The notes beneath the pieces were generated by a model. It saw nothing but the letters and a program-made list of their open reading frames with translations, had not been told where the DNA came from and did not search any database. Shown here one piece after another: positions 58,582 to 64,000 of a stretch of DNA of 64,000 nucleotides. The stretch comes from Marvania coccoides. Its lineage: Eukaryota; Chlorophyta; Trebouxiophyceae; Chlorellales; Chlorellaceae. The stretch's first letter is position 1, and every line of letters starts with the position of its first letter. Made by a program: the position numbers and the translations under genes. The stretch lies in contig OY978106.1 in NCBI GenBank assembly GCA_963854735.1, forward strand, positions 372,001-436,000. The letters run 5' to 3'.

Positions 58582-59405
58582 TGCAACTGCATGAAAGGGC
58601 GTGGTATGTTTAGCACTATTGGATACAGTCAATATGGCTTAGCCTGGAATGCGTGGAACATTTTTGCCACCAGCGTCGGTGCTGCAAACAAACTCGAGTT
58701 CTATGAAGCACCAAGGCTGCTCGTGCGGAGTTGGGGCAATAAAAACATTTCTAACTTACACGAGAGCTCTGAAGTAGACTCTGACAAGGAGGTCTTTGAC
58801 TCTGCAATTTTCGTACGCAAGGGCAACTATAGGCTGGAAATCGTGGTTGAACTCGAAATGACACTCTTTGTTGTTGGTTGAAAATTAATGAAATGCATGC
58901 ATTTTCTTCCAGAAATATATGTCTGCTTGCACGCTGCGCATTTTGCGCGATTCACGTCTCCCATCGCATCGCCGCCACGTGTCTGATTTTTCGGCGATTT
59001 TGCGACGTCTCCCTTAAAATACACACGCAAATTGTCGAAAAATAGCAAATTATCATTCTAAAATAAAGTGTTATTTGCTTTTTTGCCATCCTGTCTTCAA
59101 GTCAACGTCAACTACAAGCGAAACACCTCCCAGCGTAAATCATATCAAGGTGAGATCAGTCGCCAATTTACCCTCGCAATCGCAATGCTACGCCCCGTAC
59201 ACCCGTAGATCAGCTAGGGCGATCGTTGCACATGCATTGCCGGCTTGATGTTTGCGAGGGTTGAGGGTTCAAAAATCGCCGTGTTGCTGCTGACTCTGCC
59301 AATACATGGGAATGCCAATAAACAACAAAGAGAAGCCAAACTGAATACGGTTTGTTAAATTGACTCTTATCATGCTGATCTCAGGTTCCTTACGGCGCCA
59401 CCTTG
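58582..59405. promoter_or_regulatory. Divergent spacer between two secreted-protein genes
   Basis: The spacer may hold a shared control region for the PAN-like and NlpC/P60-like genes. I see no recognisable element. Confidence 0.3.
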
Positions 59406-60954
59406 ATGAAGCCATCAATTTTCATCGGCCTTGTTGTCATACTTTTGTCAGCATCAAATGTTATTGGTGCAGGTAAGGCACCTGTTTTAACGAATATTTC
59501 AACCCTTAATTTCTCAATCAGCCATCACGCCTCATCAATTCCCTGCATTCCCCTTTTCTGGCAGTCACGTACGTGCCAGTTTTGAATTCTGATTGTACCG
59601 CAACTTGTACTTCAAAGGCCAGAGAGATTGCTTTGGTCAACGGCGGGCAGAGCGGACTGGGTCTCTGCCGTGGAAATTCTCTTGTGAACGGCGTATATCC
59701 TATTGGTAAGGATCGGGTGTCGGAGCGTCAGATAATTGGCGGCTTTTTTAATGCAGATTACAGAATCGTTTTTAGCACACTGCCATTTATTGCGTGATTG
59801 CCCACTTTTATTTATTTTCTCGCCACTTCAGGTACAAAGATCGCTGGGACCGGCTGTCAGTATTCAGCAAATGGCGTCACGTACACAACCACAGGCTACA
59901 AATGCGGTTGCCTGGCCTCTTATACCAATGCCTACATATGGAATGCTGCACTGGCGTGCCCCTCCGGCTACGCCTCTCCTTCTTCGCCCACCGTCTGCCG
60001 CATCAAACGCCCCAGTGAGGATCACCCTCCCTTTTCCTTGATATTAAAATATGCGATTGTCAATGCGCTAATTTTCTATGACGTGTTGGTTTTTATGAAT
60101 GCAGATTACAATGAATTTGTGATGGGCTACCTTTCTGGCTCCACGTGCACTTTCCCGTCCCGTCCGTGGGGCACAAACAACGCTGCCTTGCGGACCGTCG
60201 TCAGCGCTGGCGGCACCTATCAGATGCAAATATTGTGCGAGAAAAGTGAGAAAGGACTGGCATTAGTTTATGTTTGACAAAGCATTGTTTATCACACAAC
60301 AAAGTATTTAAAAATGTCATCCATGCACCTGCAGTTGTGTCCACCCCCTGCATCGAGGTGAAAAACACCCGTGCGAGCATTGCCCAAGCGATCATCACCG
60401 CAAACTCTGTTGCGCGCTACCAGTCAGGGACTTTCTACGAGGGTGCGTGCTGCAGCGCCACGACAGGATGCAATGTCCCAAAGTGGATCCCCGGCATCAC
60501 CTACTCCCAGTCAGCAGTTGCGACAACCAACCGCTGGTCTGGCATCAAAAATTATTTTTGCCCGGTGCCCACGAGACTGCCGCCATATGCCGACTGCTCG
60601 AGTTTTGTGTCCTGGATCTACTGGACCGCCTTTGGAACGCAGCCCGACAACCTCAACGGCCAGGGCTGGGCCGCTGGTTACACGGGCAGCATGGTTACGC
60701 GAGGCACAACGGTCATTTCTTCTCTGCCTGCGACTGTGGCCGCTGCCGCTGCCCTGATCAATCAGGTGGGCTATCCAGGTGACCTTATCTTTTACGGGGC
60801 TTCCCCAACATACAGCCACGTCGCAATGTATCTTGGAAATGACAGGCTGGGTGAAGTTGTTTGCGGTGGCCTCCGCGTCGGAACTGTAGCCCAGTCATCC
60901 AGAAAGGACTGGAAAGTTGTTGTGCGCTACGCCAACTTCCCTTTCGTTTATTAA
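59406..60954 (+). CDS. Secreted NlpC/P60-like cysteine hydrolase
   Basis: Five exons (59406-59472, 59565-59705, 59832-60014, 60105-60245, 60335-60954) give 383 residues. A signal peptide (MKPSIFIGLVVILLSASNVI) is followed by about 150 residues of Cys-rich sequence (CTATCTSK, CQYSANG, CGCLAS, CPSGY). The C-terminal half holds the catalytic signature YADCSSFVSWIYW (Cys nucleophile), GYPGDLIFYG and YSHVAMYLGND (His). This is the NlpC/P60 fold, which in bacteria cuts peptidoglycan peptides. In a eukaryote it may act on bacterial walls as a defence or feeding enzyme. Four introns show it is settled in this genome, but bacterial ancestry of the domain is plausible. Confidence 0.8.
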
Positions 60955-61925
60955 AAATTCCCTTCCTTTTATTACCTTCCTTTTCTTGCCTCTACGCTCT
61001 CTGCATTTTTTCATGCTGCGGTCCGCGCGGGAGGCGGTTTCCTTTTCTTTGAGAAGTCCCTTTCTTTACATCTCTCTGCCAGCAGTGTTAGGGATGTTAA
61101 ACGTCAGTGTTTTTTTTCCTTTCAAGATCTAAGAGCGAGCGTCTACAGAGAAAGGCCACGATAATTCCCAGGCCATTTTTTATTTTATTTTTATTTTTAA
61201 GTATTTGCTGTTTCATTTGGCGGTTGATTTTCTTTTATTTATCATTTGTACAACAAAAATAGTTTTAATAATTAATATTTCTGGTAGACAACTAGAAGGC
61301 TTATTTACGAGCAAAAAGGGCGTCCCCCTTTAACCACTCCCCCTTTAATCTGGGCCGAAAAGGCCGGCCTCAGCTGCGCCGGGCGTGGCCAAACACCCAG
61401 TTCAAAATTTCGGGCGATTGGAGAAAAAATGTCGGAGAAAGAGTTTCCAAGAGCGTCACCCTCTTTCTTTTTTCTCAATTTGCAATTCCCCGCTGGTAAC
61501 TCGTCATGCATACATCGTTTACCCTTAGTTAACCATACCGAACCTTTGGTTCATCATTTTGACTTGCTTAACTGTGCCCAGTATGCTTCACATTGTAAAT
61601 ACCAAGCATCAAAATCTCTTTTACCCAACGCCTTTTTCCCCGACCCCAACTAACTCAATTTGAATAAGGCAGCGCATCCTGGTGTTTCACTGAGAATCGC
61701 ATATCCTCCTGGACCGCAGCCCTCCATTCCCTTCCCTCCCCAGCTGCTGTACCCCCACTGAGAGCAAAGCTCCGCAGAGGTACAGTGTACCTCAACGAAG
61801 TCTGAAAAACTAAGCTACCGGCAGGCCCACGCAATTATTAAGTTTTATTACACGTTCACAGCATTGACGCGTGCACAGTGAAGTGCTATTCTGGATAAGA
61901 TATAAACACAAAATAATTAATTAAA
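60955..61925. other. Gene-free spacer
   Basis: About 970 bases, AT-rich, between two genes on the same strand. The frames at 61305-61653 on both strands look like chance. No repeat or RNA gene is seen. Confidence 0.3.
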
Positions 61926-62551
61926 ATGAGGAGTAGTTTGCGAGAAGTCTCGCGGGGTTTCGCCCGCTGCACATCCAGCTGGCGTTCATTCTCAAAGATG
62001 ACGGATATTCAGGCCACGGGAGGCGCAGCGGATCTCCCTAGACCCAAGGTCACCATTTACGCCCCATCCAAAACCCCGATGCAGTCAGGCACCGCACAGA
62101 CAGTAGAAGGTGCGCCATTTATCACACATCCAACTCTTCCAACCCCGCCCCAGCCAAAATCCCCGCTCTAGAACATTCATTTTTTCCTGACAATATTTTC
62201 ACCGCTTGCCCTCTCCTTCGTCCCCTTGCTCTGTCACCAGGCGGGGCCCCTGCCTGGAGCATGCACGTCAATGTGGGGCCCAAGTGGGTCAACCCCCTGA
62301 TGGGATGGACCTCGACCTCGAACCACGATGAGACCGTCACTCGCCTGCTCTATTTTGCAACAAAGGAGGCCGCAGCGGCGTTCGCGGAGAAGAACGGCAT
62401 GGAGTACGAGATCGTGGAGCCCGCCGTGGTGCCCAAGTACCGGCCCAAGAGGTTTCCGGGGTACGGCAGCAATTTTGATGTGGCGAGGCTGAAGGGGGGA
62501 ACTCCCATTGGAGGCCTGCGCAGCGAACAGGGCACCGGCGGAAAGAAATAG
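61926..62551 (+). CDS. NDUFS4: NADH dehydrogenase (complex I) subunit NDUFS4
   Basis: Two exons (61926-62109 and 62241-62551) give 164 residues. The N-terminus (MRSSLREVSRGFARCTSSWR) is a clear mitochondrial presequence. The core has VTIYAPSKTPMQSG, WVNPLMGWTSTSNHDETVTR, LLYFATKEAAAAFAEKNGME and YEIVEPA, all typical of the family. The subunit sits on the matrix arm near the N module. An internal Met at MTDIQATGG is probably not used as a start. Length is normal. Confidence 0.94.
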
Positions 62552-62976
62552 ACAGAGGGTTAGACTCCTTCTGCTGTAGGAGTGCTGATTATATCGTAAA
62601 TATTTGTTTTTATTGCTTGAATTCTATTTGGTTTTCTGCTCTTTGTTGGGTTTCTTATTTTTTACGTGTAAAGGCACGCATGGTACGCATCTTTCCTGTA
62701 AAACTTGGTTGTTACTTAGTAGTTGGAAATATTAAAGAAAGTTCGACACCGGGGGGTGCGCGTCACAAGATGAACGACGAAGAAGGAAAATGAAAGGAAA
62801 GGGCGCCCAAAATTAGGACAGAAAAAGACTGTCGGCGTTCGCTAGAAAGAACAACACACCGAGCGATAAGCAACAGCAAAGAGAAAAGACCACCCCCCCA
62901 AAAAAAGAAATTACGTTATTTTTCCAGTTTTTACAAGCTTGTTTCTTCTCTGCTTGGGTTTTTTTCTGCTGTCAAT
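62552..62976. other. Convergent 3' spacer
   Basis: The spacer lies between the converging NDUFS4 and ATP sulfurylase genes. Nothing specific is seen. Confidence 0.3.
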
Positions 62977-63746
62977 TTACTCGGAGTCGGACTGCGGGGT
63001 TTCCCTCCGCAGCACGTCCACGACGCTCTTGAAGGCAAACCACTCTGGGATGTCCTCTCCAGACCGAAGCATCTTCCTGAACTTGGTGCCGCTCAGGTTC
63101 AGCCTGTGCAGGCCCTCGGCTTCGGCGACGTCAAAGGTCACGTAGCCCTGCAGAAAGCAATAAAATTTAAAACAGTAAATGAGCGAAAAACGAAGAAATC
63201 TTACTCTCCCCTATCATCCAGCAATAATGAATGCCTTGTTTGGATTGAGTCTCAATTCATTTCACCATTCCGCCACATATTCATTCAAAGCCATTTTCCC
63301 CAAAAGGAGAACCACCACAACTCCACTCCAATTTTAGCCCGCCATTTTTTCCCCTTTCTTTCTCCCTCCCTCACCTTTTCCTCAGTGTACGTGATGTTGA
63401 GCGAGGGCACGGTCTGCATGCCCAGCTCCGGCGCGTTCTCCGCCGCAAAATCCTGCGCGTCGTACGCGCCGTAAAAGTCCTCGCCGCTGAGGCTGGACTT
63501 GCAGCCCGCCATGTCCCGGCCAATAATGAAGTGGGAGCAGCCGTAGTTCTTGCGGATGATCATGTGCTGGATGGCCTCCCGGGGGCCCGCCATATGCATG
63601 GAGTAGGGAAGGTAGGCCCAGCGAAGGCGGGGGTTGGCTGTCTCGTCCTTGAGGACCTCGTAGGTGCGGAAACGAACGATGCCGGGGATGTCGTCGTCCT
63701 GGGTCGGCCCGCAGGTGGGGTGCACCAGGCATACGGCACCGGAGCC
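62977..63746 (-). CDS. ATPS: ATP sulfurylase, C-terminal part (5' part outside window)
   Basis: Two terminal exons (63746-63375 and 63147-62977) encode 180 residues. The blocks are VCLVHPTCGPTQDDDIPG, LPYSMHMAGPREAIQHMIIR, NYGCSHFIIGRDMAGCKSS, EDFYGAYDAQDF and LNLSGTKFRKMLRSGEDIPE. These belong to the catalytic domain that makes adenosine 5'-phosphosulfate from ATP and sulfate. The GRDMAG form occurs where animals have GRDPAG and many bacteria GRDHAG; I associate it with algae and cyanobacteria. No APS kinase domain follows: the frame ends shortly after WFAFKSVVDVLRR. Upstream sequence from 63747 to the window end looks like intron; the N-terminal HxxH region is not in the window. Confidence 0.93.
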
Positions 63747-64000
63747 CTGCATGGGTGGAAGGGAGAAAGAGTGAGTACATGAGACAAAATTTCATTAAAA
63801 ATGGGCTGGCAGAAGAGGAAAAAAAGACTCATTTCATAGAAGGCTGTCCATAAGTCAAAATTCAATCGATTATTCAGCATTTTATTTTAATTAATTAATT
63901 TATTTAGTTTCCCCTTTGATATGCTTAATGGAATTTATAATAGTAGTACTCTTATTAAGGAAATGATAGGAAACCGTTATTTTTAATTATATTTTCTTCT

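Noticed and set aside
61305..61653. Overlapping short ORFs on both strands
   Set aside because: No domain, unusual composition and no codon signal; treated as spacer.

Overview
The window is nuclear DNA of a eukaryote with many short spliceosomal introns. I could join about 74 introns by eye. Exons are GC-rich; introns and spacers are AT-rich, and most introns end in a pyrimidine tract plus CTGCAG-like acceptor. About 8% of the introns start with GC instead of GT, always inside a strong GCAAG donor. Several genes suggest an alga, most likely of the green lineage: an IRE1 with the plant-type kinase motif SDMG and a C-terminal zinc-finger tail, a plant-type FAD monooxygenase, a VTC polyphosphate polymerase and a GRDMAG-type ATP sulfurylase. 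One intron also carries two copies of the plant-type telomere unit TTTAGGG. The lineage is inference only.

Layout. 1-12.4 kb: Lys/Arg-rich nuclear protein (partial), SURF2, ribosomal protein eS26, FAD monooxygenase, protein-L-isoaspartate methyltransferase, RecQ helicase. 13-25 kb: VTC polyphosphate polymerase, RluA-type pseudouridine synthase, branched-chain aminotransferase, cardiolipin synthase, a small coiled-coil ORF and a myristoylated SnRK-like kinase. 25.5-31.6 kb: three tandem DUF3431-type secretory proteins. 32-42 kb: SelO, IRE1 fused to two CCCH zinc fingers, RAD18. 42.3-53.2 kb: a 1,419-residue acidic type II membrane protein, a multi-pass membrane protein, an NFKBIL1 homologue and cytosolic prolyl-tRNA synthetase. 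53.3-56.8 kb: no conserved protein gene, but exon-like segments whose introns hold structured RNAs with box C/D or H/ACA layout, several with guide stretches complementary to conserved rRNA. I read this as a snoRNA host transcript. 57.5-64 kb: two divergent secreted proteins (PAN-like and NlpC/P60-like), complex I subunit NDUFS4 and the 3' end of ATP sulfurylase.

Most genes are housekeeping and unrelated to each other. A ribosome-biogenesis theme recurs: SURF2, which carries a further C/D snoRNA candidate in its third intron, eS26, a pseudouridine synthase and the snoRNA cluster. The most notable items are the snoRNA cluster, the IRE1-CCCH fusion, the recurrent GC-AG introns, the DUF3431 array with shifting intron positions, the acidic tyrosine-rich membrane protein and a VTC whose SPX sensor looks degenerate. 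I found no transposon, CRISPR array, tRNA or rRNA gene.
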